NCBI GenBank assembly: GCA_029718625.1
Contig: CM056385.1
Span: 28,117,960-28,181,959, forward strand
Length of the DNA stretch: 64,000 nt
From: Synaphobranchus kaupii
Lineage: Eukaryota > Chordata > Actinopteri > Anguilliformes > Synaphobranchidae
Reading direction: 5' to 3'
Below the pieces are notes generated by a model. It saw nothing but the letters and a program-made list of their open reading frames with translations, was not told the DNA's origin and ran no database searches. A program made the translations under genes and the position numbers. Below, in pieces: positions 22,492-35,600 of this stretch; position 1 is the stretch's first letter; each line of letters begins with the position of its first letter.

Positions 22492-24789
22492 GTAGAAGAC
22501 AAATGGCCCAGGGTGCGTCCCAATCGAGGGGCCAAGACGGCTTTCGTTTTGAAGCTCACTTCCTGGTGCCGTTGCTCACTAGCGCCACTGCGGTTGGCTC
22601 CAGTATAGGTCTTTCACCATGTAAGTCAATGACAGCAATGTGGTCAAAATACAAAATAAAAAAAATAATAATTGCAATAGGTGCCTTTCCTTCATCTAAT
22701 GCCTCTGCATGTGCTGATTTTTAAAAATATTGTGTCGTTTGGACAGAGTATTAACATTTGTTCAGGACCAATCAGAGGGACAGGTTGAGTCCTGGGATCA
22801 CTGGCATAGATAGGTTCTATATGGTTCTCACTGCCCTCACTCGGAGGGGCGGGATCAGAAGGGGGAGACAACAATCACTGGTCTAAAACGGACCTATTTT
22901 TATAGCCTACAGTCTATGCTTGGGACAGGGAGACACGCTGTATTTTTGAGTGGAAGTCGATGGAGAACATCCCTTAGTAGCCTACCGTGAACAAGCTGTT
23001 GTTTTGTGGACGCAGTTCGTAGCATAATAAATTGAGTGCCTTACCCGCTCATCTTCAACATGTTTGTCATCACATATTCATTTTGGTTATGATGTGTCTA
23101 CTACGAAAAAAAATACTGTTTCGTAAGATGAGACTGAATGTTGCAGCTACACTACAGGCCCAGTGTCTCGGAGCAAGCAGCCAAACTGTGGGTTAAGTAT
23201 CTCAAATCAATTGCTCCATACCTGTACAACCTTATGAATTTAGATATTAATTTAGCTATTCCACCCCCTCCCGTACGCAATCGCCGTACTCTCCCTGTCA
23301 TGAACGTTACCATTGCTTAGCAATGCTGGGTTAGCTAGCTAGCAATCTAACAATATCTCACGGCAAGTCATTTTAACATTTAACTAGCAAGCTAACGATA
23401 GCTTATGACAAGCCATTTTAATTTAACAGTTATTCGACTTCCTTAAAGTCATCCTTGCTGGCTGGCCATATAAGTTGGCTAGCTACCGTGATTGCCTAGC
23501 TAATGTTACTAACGTTAGCCAGCTGCTCTAGCTAGAACTCTAACCGGACATTTCTACACCTGGATCATTTTTTTTTTAAATTACGAAAAATGTAGGAATA
23601 GAGCCAAAGTGTTAGCGGTATGTTTGTACTGACTCAATACGGGGATATTTAAAATAAAAGCAATAATTTATCAGAAAAGAATACGGAGTCTGTGTTTGTA
23701 AATGTTTGCAATGTTTGTGATTAGGTTACAGGATGCAGATGCAAGTTAATGCCAGCTGCGATGTAGCTAATGAGCTACTGTGAACCCACTAACTAACAAT
23801 CCCCACTTTATCTGGAACAGTTTTCAGAACGGGGTTTCATGCTGCGGCAAACCATGACAGACTGCTCTGCCACAGTCCAGTTAATTAGCGGTTAGCCAAA
23901 AAGACGGTGGTGGTTTGCTCATTTAAGTCTATGGGATCAGCTTGCTACCATTCTAGCGGCGCTAGGGACATTTATAATAAAAGTAGTCTAATAAAATAAC
24001 ATAGGTGATTAATTGACCGTCAATATAGTTGATGGCAATAGCGTTACCCTGTTAGTCCATGTATGGTGGTGATGCATTGCGTCTAGCTTGGCGACCGAGC
24101 TCAGCAGGTATGCTATCTAGCTAATCAAATTAGCTGATGTTAGCTGAATATAAATTGAAGATAACTGAATGAACGTTAATTATGTGACGAATACCACACA
24201 TTCAATGCGAATAAATGACACAGTAAAATCAAGGATGAAAATTAAATGTTATATTATAAAACATTAGCAACTTAAGGAAGTTTACCGCAAGTTTGTTTTG
24301 CAAAATGGTGGGTTTGGTCAGGTCATGGGCTTTATAGTTCTGTGGCTTCTCCACCCCAAACTGTCAATCATACTGTGCCCGGGCCATATGCGGTTGACCC
24401 TGCTCCAAGCCAAGGTCACTTTGGCTCCACGGAGCAGGCACAGTTTGTACAAACGGGCGGCGAAAAAGACTTCCGAGCTTCAAATCAGTTTGGCTTTCCT
24501 TTGTCCGTCACAGTGGCTTTGTCCATATTTTTATACAGTCTATGGTCCCAATATTTGAAAAAATGCACCCTCCCTTCCTCCACGACGACCTCCTCTACTC
24601 CGACCCCGGAAACGGATCTTTGTGTTTTAATCTAATGTCGCTGATTACATCTTAATTACGTATTAATGGTTACATATTAATTAATGTCTCGACGCAAACC
24701 GCAACGTCAGGTACATTGTATACTGTACATGCAAATACTTGTACTCGAAACATTCAGACAGTTTTGCATACTTCCGGGTAGGAGAGGAG
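22492..24789. other. Intergenic, repeat-derived, no gene seen
   Basis: No coding signal. The stretch is rich in GCTAGC and ACGTTAGC words common in fish DNA. Phrases such as GCCACTGCGGTTGGCTCC near 22590 and TTTTTATACAGTCTATGG near 24530 look like ends of non-autonomous DNA transposons, but I could not pair inverted ends. Confidence 0.5.
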
Positions 24790-25923
24790 TGTGCATAAGG
24801 TTTTTTCGATAGCCTGCGGTTAAAAAACGAAGATAAATGTCACCATGTTAACTGAATTTGAACCTTATTCTTCGTCCTTCATATTTTTTAAATTACAGTG
24901 ACAAGGTTTCCATACTCTCAGCTTATTAAAACCCCAATGATTTCACCTGTTATTCCATAACTGAACAAAACGATTTTAAAGAGAACTAAGTGTCTAATTA
25001 GAAACGAAAACAAATTTGCAGCATGCTACACAATTAATTCACAGTTAATTTTCATGCCATTCTCTGCATGTGCGCTTTAACTTCATGCAGGTGCAGGTCT
25101 GTTTCCCCTGGTGTAAATCACACTTTTTACAGTCTTCCTGAGAAAGTGGATTGTTTTAAAGCATTACGCTACCAGTAAAACAGGTTGGTCACATTTCCAT
25201 AAGCAGGGCATTATAAAACAAGGGAAAATATGCGTGAAACTATGGGTTGCCAACCTGACAGCTTTATTGTATTTCGTGTCATCATTAAGGTAAAATAACG
25301 GTATTTATGTTATTAATCAATATTAGAATGCAGGTAATGAACTTCAGATGAAGCTTGAACTTTGAGAACTCCATGAGAACATCTGCATGGAATTGATGTT
25401 TGACAATGCTTCATTGCATAATCAAACGAAATTAGTTAAACAAGCAGGCTAATTTGGCGTTTTCTAAGGTGAGACGGAAGCCATTGGTAACTTATTCTCA
25501 GCTGTTGCAGGTGCGTTTAACAAAATTTAACCACATATATTTTGTAAAATAACAGCACTGTCGGGAATTACCGGGAACTCATAATGGTTAGTCTGAATAA
25601 TATTGATCATACTATTGATCCATATAGCCTATTCCTTGATCGCACTAAACATGTCTATTTCGCCATCATATAAGCAATCCGCCAAGGTGGAAAAGCAGGC
25701 TTTTAAAGGGAATGGGATATGATATTTTGATTGGTTTATTGCATGTCATGCCCAAGACACACCTATAATTAATGAAGAGACTAGGTTCAACCCATTTGCA
25801 TGTTGCGCTGTGCTTAGCGCTAAAAAAAACACAGCAAAGTAGCGAATGTGGACTTGGACACGCTCTAAATGCACTTTACGCCATGCGTTTAGACAAAGCG
25901 CTAAGATCGCCAAGATAGAGCCC
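24790..25923 (+). mobile_element. DNA transposon with GGGCTCTATCTTGG end, copy 1 (truncated)
   Basis: It shares about 1.1 kb of near-identical sequence with 42760-43879 (plus) and, reversed, with 51768-52790 and 55600-56000. The right end is CCAAGATAGAGCCC; the left part is missing. No transposase seen. Confidence 0.75.
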
Positions 25924-26544
25924 TTTGAGCGTAAATGCATGTAGGTACAAGAGCGGTTTGTATTACAAACTACTCTCTTTATTTTTGTTAATTCTATCTT
26001 CATTCATAATCTACACTTTGTAACCGTCGTCCTATGTTGATTGATTGATGTTCTCAATAAAATAAAAATAAAAAAACTACTTCCTCACTAGTTTGGAAAG
26101 AGTTTTAGGGGATTTCTTTCACACACTGCTTGAAAAGTGAGGGGACAGGGCACATAGTAGACAGGGGTCTGAGCCATATCGTGGGAGAACTCTCCGTCTG
26201 CCCCGAGTTGCTGCCAAGGAAAAAAACAAGCCGTGCATGTGCGGAGACAGACAGGCAGACAGGGAGAGGTTCATATTCTATGGGGAGGATCTTTTGCTTG
26301 TAGATAATTGCCCTGATTGGTAGCTACATAGCTAGCCCTGATTGGTTGGTTTTTGTAAGACCGGGGTGAGATTTTTTGACAGCCTAATAGAGAGCCCAGG
26401 ACAATCATGGAAAGCAGATTTTTTCACAGAACACTTGATATAATGATAGCTGCTGGAATGTAATGGGTAAATTTAATCATGTCGCCGAAATTATAGCAAA
26501 ATAATCTTTCCTACTGCAGCTTTAAAGATCATCCTTTTATTTCA

Positions 26545-27060
26545 TTACATTACATTACATTCATTTAGCAGACGCTTTTATCCAAAGCGACGTACAATAA
26601 GTGCATATAGAGACATCATCAAGATCACTACAGAACAGACAAGACAAAGCACATCCTTCCCATAATGTAGCAGCTATCCCTAGTGATGAACGTTGACTGT
26701 AGTTCATAGTAAGCTGTGGGTAAATCAGCAATACTACACTTCTATTCTAAATACTATTATAAACTATAATAAATAGAAAGGAAAACACAGGGAACTAGTA
26801 AACACAGGGAACTGATATTCCTAGGTTAGAATATCAGTCAAGGTGGAGTCTGAAGAGGTGTGTCTTCAGGCCTCGACGGAATGCAGGCAGGGTTGGAGTA
26901 GAACGTAGGGGAATGGGAAGTTCATTCCACCACTGAGGAGCTAAGGTGGAAAAACTCCGCAGTCGGGACGATTTCAACAGTTCAACAATTTCAACAGTTA
27001 ACGGGTCAGAATTACTGCCCACTGATGTTGAACAAAGATGTGAGAAAACAAAATGATGAG
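26545..27060 (-). mobile_element. L2-type LINE 3' fragment
   Basis: Minus-strand residues STLAPQWWNELPIPLRSTPTL and FRRGLKTHLFRLHLD are the end of an L2 ORF2. They are followed by the tail GCTTTGGATAAAAGCGTCTG and ATGTA repeats at the low-coordinate end. Confidence 0.75.
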
Positions 27061-27079
27061 TTCCCGTCCGGTTGTCGAA

Positions 27080-27260
27080 CCAGGGATCAGTTTTTACAAA
27101 AGATTTATCATAATATGCTTCATGGTTTAATCCTGGCCTAAACCCCCACAGAGCAAGCCAGAGGCACTAATGGCAAGGAAACATTCCCTGGAAGACATGT
27201 AGAAAGAAACCTTGAAAGGAACTTAGTGGGGATGAAGGGGGGTCAATCCTCCTCTGGCCA
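27080..27260 (-). mobile_element. LINE 3' untranslated fragment
   Basis: On the minus strand it reads AAGGTTTCTTTC, then TTTCCTTGCCATTAGTGCC, then TGTGGGGGTTTAGG. This is the same non-LTR 3' end as at 40610-40862. Confidence 0.5.
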
Positions 27261-27521
27261 GTTCTGGATGTAGTTTTACAGGTGGCGGTCCAGGGGTGGT
27301 GTGGCAGGTTGGAGAGGTGGACATACAGGGGACAGACAGGAGGCTTTGGGGTGACTCAGGAAAGGGGGCTGTTGCCTCATTGGTAAAAGTGGGAAACAAA
27401 GAAAAGAGAGTTAGGAGCTATGGTGAGAAAACAAACTTACAGAGTAGAGTGGGCAACATATTACTCTTGCCACTAGCTTACGTGTGCAGATCGTCAGAAA
27501 CGTCTGTAACTTGATTATATA

Positions 27522-28227
27522 CAGTGCCCTCCACTATTATTGGCACCCCTGGTAAAGACGAGTAAAAATGGTTATTAAAAAAAGCACAGTTTGGTGAATT
27601 AGCTTAAAGGGGACATGAAGCACTCGGTAAAGTGGCTCTGGTTCGTTCGCTTTTTACCTTAAATGAGATATGACCGTTTGTTCAAATCTTAAATATTACA
27701 TTAAATTACAGTCATTTAGCAGACGCTTTTATTCAAAGAGACATACAATAAGTGCATACAGAAACCTCATCGGAGTGACCCATATTTGCTGGAAAAAGAA
27801 GTTACAATTCGCTTTTTTCCACTAGGGCGCAGCCATCTTGGACCAACTGCGGTCATGACGTCACCAGGTTGGTTGGTCTCGGCTGTTCAATGTATTATTA
27901 TGGTAGAATAGCTGACTTTCAGTGAGCTCAATGATGTATCGTGAGGAAAAAATAAAACAAAGAACACACAGACGGTCTTTTTGTATTGCCCCGAGATGCT
28001 CAAATGAGTATTACCAAACAAAACTTAATTTAAACTTAATTTCCACAAACTGCTTCTGACCATACGAATGCTGTAGCCTGACGAGCTGCAGGATTATTTT
28101 ATTTTTTTTCCATTGGATTTTTCTCATTTTTTTAATGTGACAATAACCTAATTCACCAAGCGGTGAATTTTTTATAACCATTTTTACTCATCTTTACCAG
28201 GGGTGCCAATAATAGTGGAGGGCACTG
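27522..28227. mobile_element. Tc1/mariner-like non-autonomous element
   Basis: Terminal inverted repeats begin CAGTGCCCTCCACTATTATT and mirror at the right end. They are flanked by TA on both sides, the Tc1/mariner target duplication. The 706-bp interior has no transposase and includes an L2/SINE tail piece at about 27690-27775. Confidence 0.88.
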
Positions 28228-28948
28228 TATTCCCATTGGTCATTCCTTGGGCATAGCAAGACATATCTGTGCTTGTACTGAACCATTAAATTAAGCTTTA
28301 TAATTTACTATGATATTTTGGCTAACATTAAATTTGTAATTCAAGTCCGCTTTCATGATAAAGACAAATACTGCAGAAGGAAATATACTGCTCATACATG
28401 TGTTCTTTATTATTCCAAATAGAGCATTGGTTTAATTTACAAAAACAAAGGAAACAGTTACATAACCAAAATATATTGAAATGCAACAAACAATTAAACT
28501 GATTGAAGAAAAGAAAATACTATTCCGATAGAAACACTTAGTAAATCTTTTTTGACAACACAAGGGTCAAGAAAACAGAGAGAGAGAGAGAATAATCCGA
28601 AGACCCAAGGCAATACACTAAAGAAAAGAAAGTGCATACATCATAGTTCATACAGTACTCAGAGAATGTTCTGTGATGGTTGACATAATTATATTTACTC
28701 ACTTATTTCTGGCTTGCATTGCAGTAAATTCAACTTTGAGTCAAATTCATTACACATTTGTAAATTACCCCTTAGTGTAAAGTTGAAAAGTGAAAATGGA
28801 CCCCGTGAACAATAGAAGAATCGTAAGCAGAAGAAGAGAATAAACGAGGAAGATGACACTGGGGGTGGGAGAAGTCTACACTGTATTGCACTCCTTTTTT
28901 GATTTAATTTAATCTAATGGCATAAATAACAGTATTCACTCTGTCTCT

Positions 28949-28996
<48 letters not shown>

Positions 28997-29019
28997 CTAA
29001 CTGATAAAATGTAGCTACA
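28228..29019. other. Intergenic, no gene seen
   Basis: AT-rich sequence with a (TC)n run at 28951-28992 and a short GA run near 28578. A minus-strand AATAAAG at about 28409 could end a long col23a1 3' UTR; this is speculation. Confidence 0.4.
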
Positions 29020-29467
29020 GCAGGGGCCTCATTTATAATAAAAAAATGTACTTGGACGTCATCTTTAACTGTCATGTAAGCACATTTGGACGTAAGCATT
29101 ATTTATAAAATTGGCTGCGCTTGTTTAAAATAGCGTGCGTATGTCGTACATACCTTCTGTCTATAAATCTCTAGTGAAGTTGAAATTGAACACATAAGAA
29201 TGAGCCCTGTAATTGTGCCCTGGGGCTAACTGGTCACATACATTACATTGAATAGAATGGCTTTGGGGAATTTTATAGCGCCTCATCGTCTTGGGCAAAA
29301 AAGTCAGTCCGGTCCCGGAACACTCTCCCTGCAAAATGCAAGGATTGCCACAACCTCCAATAAAGCTAGCACAACCATGTTGAGTGTTAATTGTTTGCTT
29401 ACAGTAGACTATTTATAGGATACATTTGCCTGTCTTTAATGAGAAACACTTTGTGAATCATAAATTA

Positions 29468-29556
29468 TGACATGTAGAAACTTAAATTGGGGCATGGTGA
29501 ATGCGAGATTCATTATCTCCCATTCACCATGCCCAAATTTCAGTTTCTACATGTCA
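29468..29556. repeat. Short perfect-like hairpin (36-nt arms, 17-nt loop)
   Basis: TGACATGTAGAAAC at the left pairs with GTTTCTACATGTCA at the right, continuing to CATGGTGAATG/CATTCACCATG. Only about three mismatches occur in 36 pairs. It lies within the hAT-like element, so it may be a transposon palindrome rather than a microRNA. Confidence 0.85.
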
Positions 29557-29834
29557 CAGAATAATGGTATATAATGTAAGGAAGACTTAATTAAAATTCA
29601 ATAATATGACTATCAGTTTCTTTCAAATTTTGAATTAAACTAATTTTGTAAGCTGATAACAACACTGATAATCTTATTTAGGGCCACTTCACTTCCCATG
29701 AATTACAATAATCAACTATGCACCGCACACGCGTGCACACAGTAGCCTACACCGTGAGCGTTCACGTGCGGCTCTCAAGCCTGCAATACTTCGGCATAAC
29801 CAGCAGGTAATGTGCGCACTTCAAGTGAAGACCT

Positions 29835-30319
29835 GGGCTGCATTCAAATACGAAATGTATCCTTTCTTCTTGTCGTTCCCTTCCCTTGCTTCAAGGGGGG
29901 AATCCCCAAAATGCCAAGATGAAATATGGCAGCCACACGAAGTTTGATTCGGATACAATTTAAGAAAGGGGAGGGAGTAATTATATTCCCTCACTCCCTG
30001 GTTTATCCTCCCTTCCACCAAGGGTATAAAATGCAAGCTTCCAGCAAGAAGGGAATCCCACAATGCAATGCTCCACATGGAAAAAGTGGGCAGTCACCAC
30101 AGAACTATGTGGCAGTCACATTTCAACTCTATGGTGTTGCACTTCCGAAATGTTGCGAGGGCGGTTCGGTTCCGTTTTTGTTTGTTTCCTGTCAATCTTC
30201 CCTTGCAGAGCACCTTTTAAGTTTGCTTGCTGCACATAGCAAATTGCGTCACAAGATAGATCCCTCAAGGGAAGACAGCAAGGGAAGGGAGTGTGTTAAA
30301 TTGGATTTGAATGCAGCCC
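29835..30319. mobile_element. Nested MITE with GGGCTGCATTCAAAT ends
   Basis: GGGCTGCATTCAAAT at the left and ATTTGAATGCAGCCC at the right are exact inverted repeats. The interior repeats motifs of CCCTTCCCTTGC and its complement. No coding capacity. Confidence 0.75.
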
Positions 30320-30459
30320 TGACGTTGAGCTGCAACCATTTCCACTGTCAATCGAGTCACGTCGAAATTTTATAAATCACTACTTTGTCGTGATTTTCTA
30401 CGTACGCCACGGGTGAGATCAAATTTGATCTAAAGTGCTTTTTATAAGTGAGGCCCCTG

Positions 30460-32613
30460 GTGTGGTCTATCTTTTTGACCACAGTGCTATATCATATCTG
30501 TGAAGGTGTCTGTGGCAGTAATATTGTAAAGGTCACTATATATTTGACAGGTTGATCACTCATAAGTGACCATTTATGGTCTCGCTCTGTAAAATTCAGA
30601 CTCGTCCGTTCAACAGTGGCTGGCCACCTTGCCACTTGCTGCTGTGAATGAAAAATTACATAAACAGAATGTTCTGCAACAGTACGCAGTTTTTAAGAAA
30701 ATAAAAGCACTATGTCCTTCAAAAAGATGAAAAATAGCATAATAATGGCAATGAAGTAAACAATATACACACGGACTACAGATTGTACATAGTACTGATA
30801 CATCTGACTTATCAGTAAATATGAAAACAGTTTTTCATCGTTGTTAACCCAAGTTAACAATCCTTCTCTTTCTCAACACGAACACCGTCACAAATATGGC
30901 GTGCGGCATAAGAAATGGCTTCACTTGAGCAGTGCCAGAAATGTACATAGTGGATTGTACTTTAGAAGCACTGAATGACTATTCATAAACATGCTTGAGT
31001 TGAACCTAATCATTTCATGCTTTCACCAGTCAGCTTCCATCATAGTGCAACTTCTAAGCAAATTTTAAACAATTTTAAATGTTGGTGGAGCTCTGATTTT
31101 AACTTGAACAAATATGTTTTCATGTAATGTTTTTTATGACCATGACAGGGCTTACATATTATAACCCACAAAAAGGGATTCAAAAGTAACTCAACATGTT
31201 GCACATCCCTCCATATGTTGACCCCTCCATATGCCCTGATAAAATAACATAACTATAACATAACTATGCCCTAATGTAACTACATCTACATAACTTTGAC
31301 CTTCCATTAAACACGTTTTACAGTTTAACATATGAAATAAAAATTTCTTGTCCATATTTAAGAAAGTATTAAAACAGTTGGTGACATTACAACATGAAAG
31401 ACCTTCAAACTAATTTTGTGAGCACTGCACTTTGAATGATCATGACTAAGCATTTAATAAAGTTGACCAGTCCTGTGTATCCCCCTCCACGCACACACAC
31501 ACAATTGAACATATTGAATTAAGCTCAACAGTTTAACGTGTCAAACAGAATGAAAAAGAGCAATGTAGCAATGTACACAAAAAAGATAAACACTTCTTTA
31601 GCAGTCAATGCAATGCTCTGTTCATAATCCTTATTTGCCATTTTGTTTGAGTTTGTTCCAGTTGAACAGTTGATAAAATCAGTTGATTTCTCCGGTCGGT
31701 CTACGACATTCCAGTCCAGCTGAAGGCTGATGTATCTGCATTTTCCAAAGTACTGCGGTGTAGCGAGTGGTGGGATGCCACGCCCCCTCACCCTCCTACA
31801 CATTCAGTTACAGTCCCAGTAAAAGCACTGACAGTGGGTCACAGGTCAATCCCTCCTCCTCAGACTCCTCCCCTAGTAAGGCTGAGGGAGGCCCACCGTC
31901 GCATTGTTTTGTCTTTTCAAAGCAAAATGGGATGCAAGAGGTGACAGGCAATACCGATGGGCCCTCTACACATTCCACCGGCTCCACCACAAGCCCCCCG
32001 CACCGTGCGGACTTCCCCCGGGTCTGACACAAGCCCCCCTCGCCGCGGATAATTCCCCGGGTCTGACACACTGGCCGGGCTGTTACCTGGGGTGTGGGCC
32101 CAGTCTTCCTCTCTGGACTATAGCAGCAACCTCACAACAAGATCAGCGTCCTCTCCTCCTCTTTTTACCTTCCTCCTCCTTCATTCTGTCCTTATTTGTG
32201 CATGTGGTTTTGACCATCCCGCATCCTGTGTTTTCAGCATTACAGACTTACCCCCCCCCCCCCCCCCCCCTCCTCCCCTTCACTAATGACAGGCAAACAA
32301 TATTATGTCCACTATAAAAAGAAAGGCTCAATATATTAGATTAAAAAATAGCTTCCGTACAAAAAAATGGAATTGGATGCGAAAAAAAAGCATTTCATTT
32401 AAAAATGTACCACATGGATATGTACAGGTGCCATGCTTCCTTCTGCTCATCACTATAAGAAAAAAAGAAAATTTGAGTTTAGAGTCCTGCATTTTCACAA
32501 ATAATGCCTACAAAGTACTCTCAAGTCTCTCAATGCACATTTCTTTTGTAAGTATTTATTTGTAAGTTAAAGGACAAATGTGGTTTTGAATTATAGCGTA
32601 CTCTTTTACTGAC
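30460..32613. other. Downstream flank / possible 3' UTR of col23a1
   Basis: No exon or RNA gene seen. It contains a C20 homopolymer (32251-32270) and a GC-richer stretch near 32000 with CCCCGGGTCTGACACA occurring twice. An AATAAA on the minus strand at about 32552-32557 is a candidate poly(A) signal just after the collagen stop region. Confidence 0.4.
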
Positions 32614-32652
32614 CTTGTGCCAACAGCCTGGTATTGGTAACCCATCTCGACC
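32614..32652 (-). CDS. col23a1: col23a1 terminal coding exon (GRDGLPIPGCWHK)
   Basis: After acceptor ATCACCAG it encodes 13 residues ending GCWHK, where related collagens stop. Here no stop follows: the next bases are GTCAGTAAAAG, which look like a splice donor or, if read through, add 27 codons to a TGA at 32530. The cysteines are thought to help trimer formation in this family. Confidence 0.85.
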
Positions 32653-35600
32653 CTGGTGATTTTTTTTTTTTTTAAAAGCAGGGGTAAGGGGTAAGTACGT
32701 TTTGCAATTATTCTTGCATTTGTTTTTTTTGTTTTTTCTGGAAAATTTCAAATAAAGTTGAATGTCTTCTCATTCACACAAATTAAATGAGAAATGGTGC
32801 TCAATGGGTAAACCGGTGCAATAAAATGAATAAATACAGTGAGTATGCAGTGCAATAAAATACACAAATATATAGCACTGTTCATGCAAGAATCCCAGCT
32901 TTACAATGCCATTAATACTGAAAGAAATCTACTAATAGTCCAAAGAGGAATAGGCAGTGTAAGAACAATCCCAGCATCTTTTCTTTGGATGTTTTCGGTT
33001 AGATGTGTAGATGTGACACAGGAAGTGGGGTACTACATTTCCTGTCCAAAGGAGACACAGGAAGTGGAGTACCACTGTGAGGTCACCCACCACAGGGCAG
33101 GGCTGGTCCAGTCCGGGTGGCCCCTGTTCCCCTTTCTGTCCTTTCAGTCCCTTCTTCCCCAATGCACCCCGGTCTCCCTGCAAATACCAAGGGCATAGGG
33201 ACGAAAATGGCATCATAGCGCCCTCCTCGGCCAAAAGTGTCACGTATGCCAGTGGTCCGCAATATGTTTTAACATTGAACACAAGTGTCATGTATGCCAG
33301 TGGTCCGCAATATGTTTTAACATTGAACACAAGTGTCATGTATGCCAGTGGTCCGCAATATGTTTTAACATTGAACACAAGTGTCATGTATGCCAGTGGT
33401 CCGCAATATGTTTTAACATTGAACACAAGTGTCATGTATGCCAGTGGTCCGCAATATGTTTTAACATTGAACACAAGTGTCATGTATGCCAGTGGTCCGC
33501 AATATGTTTTAACATTGAACACAAGTGTCATGTATGCCAGTGGTCCTCAATATGTTTTAACATTGAACACAAGTGTCATGTATGCCAGTGGTCCTCAATA
33601 TGTTTTAACATTGAACACAAGTGTCATGTATGCCAGTGGTCCGCAATATGTTTTAACATTGAACACAAGTGTCATGTATGCCAGTGGTCCTCAATATGTT
33701 TTAACATTGAACACAAGTGTCATGTATGCCAGTGGTCCGCAATATGTTTTAACATTGAACACAAGTGTCATGTATGCCAGTGGTCCTCAATATGTTTTAA
33801 CATTGAACACAAGTGTCATGTATGCCAGTGGTCCTCAATATGTTTTAACATTGAACACAAGTATCATGTATGCCAGTGGTCCGCAATATGTTTTAACATT
33901 GAACACAAGTGTCATGTATGCCAGTGGTCCTCAATATGTTTTAACATTGAACACAAGTGTCATGTATGCCAGTGGTCCTCAATATGTTTTAACATTGAAC
34001 ACAAGTATCATGTATGCCAGTGGTCCGCAATATGTTTTAACATTGAACACAAGTGTCATGTATGCCAGTGGTCCTCAATATGTTTTAACATTGAACACAA
34101 GTGTCATGTATGCCAGTGGTCCGCAATATGTTTTAACATTGAACACAAGTGTCATGTATGCCAGTGGTCCTCAATATGTTTTAACATTGAACACAAGTGT
34201 CACGTATGCCAGTGGTCCGCAATATGTTTTAACATTGAACACAAGTGTCATGTATGCCAGTGGTCCTCAATATGTTTTAACATTGAACACAAGTGTCATG
34301 TATGCCAGTGGTCCTCAATATGTTTTAACATTGAACACAAGTGTCATGTATGCCAGTGGTCCGCAATATGTTTTAACATTGAACACAAGTGTCATGTATG
34401 CCAGTGGTCCTCAATATGTTTTAACATTGAACACAAGTGTCATGTATGCCAGTGGTCCTCAATATGTTTTAACATTGAACACAAGTGTCATGTATGCCAG
34501 TGGTCCTCAATATGTTTTAACATTGAACACAAGTGTCATGTATGCCAGTGGTCCTCAATATGTTTTAACATTGAACACAAGTGTCATGTATGCCAGTGGT
34601 CCTCAATATGTTTTAACATTGAACACAAGTGTCATGTATGCCAGTGGTCCGCAATATGTTTTAACATTGAACACAAGTGTCATGTATGCCAGTGGTCCTC
34701 AATATGTTTTAACATTGAACACAAGTGTCATGTATGCCAGTGGTCCTCAATATGTTTTAACATTGAACACAAGTGTCATGTATGCCAGTGGTCCTCAATA
34801 TGTTTTAACATTGAACACAAGTGTCATGTATGCCAGTGGTCCTCAATATGTTTTAACATTGAACACAAGTGTCATGTATGCCAGTGGTCCTCAATATGTT
34901 TTAACATTGAACACAAGTTGGCACAGTGACGCTTTACAGACTGAGAGGGGGAACCCTCATGCATTTACATACAGAAACCACATGTAAATGATCATTACGC
35001 TAGTCCCCTGCAGTTAGACATTTAGATGTAAATAGGTGCATAAGCATCAATGTGTGATCAGCTCTGGCACTGCACTATGAATTGTTTTCAAGCATTATGA
35101 CATCAGGACTTCTGCATCCCTACCTTATCCCCTTTGATCCCCTGGTCTCCCTTTTCTCCCATCAGCCCTGGAAAACCCTGCAGCAACAGAACAGGGAAGC
35201 TAGTGTACCTGCATGGCATTTTGGACATCAGAACACCAGGGCAGCAGCGGAGATTTGATCCACTAACCAGGTGGTCAACTCCAAATTCTTAACTTAGAAG
35301 TTCTGATTGTCATGGGTTGCACCTGTCGTTCCTTAGTTTGTTCGTTCTTTTCTTTTCGTCAGGGCAATCTATCGGATTTTCCGTGTTCCAAACCAGGGTT
35401 TCTTTTCTTTCCGGCACTTAGTGATTGCACCTGCTTTAGGTTTCCTGTCTCTATTTAAGCCCAGGATTTCCTTCTTTCGGTGCTTGGTTGTTATTTTGCT
35501 CATTCTGACACTAAGCCGGTAAGGTATAGGTAGGCACTCTAAGGAGACCTCTTTCCTCCATCGCCTTGCTTTGGAGTTATGAGGGACTTGCCTTCTTGTG

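Larger units (their letters stand above)
29020..30459. mobile_element. hAT-like element with CAGGGGCCTCATTTATAA ends
   Basis: The left end CAGGGGCCTCATTTATAA is mirrored by TTATAAGTGAGGCCCCTG at the right. Ends starting CAGGGG are usual in hAT elements. No clean 8-bp duplication is visible, and there is no transposase. A second element and a hairpin lie inside. Confidence 0.65.

Noticed and set aside
31525..31803. Possible small membrane protein (ends IFFVYIATLLFFILFDTL)
   Set aside because: No conserved start context, splice evidence or known family; likely 3' UTR or intergenic chance frame.
33077..34987. 636-codon plus-strand open frame as a repeat protein
   Set aside because: It is a 48-bp minisatellite whose unit is divisible by 3; both strands are open. 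It lies antisense in a collagen intron.
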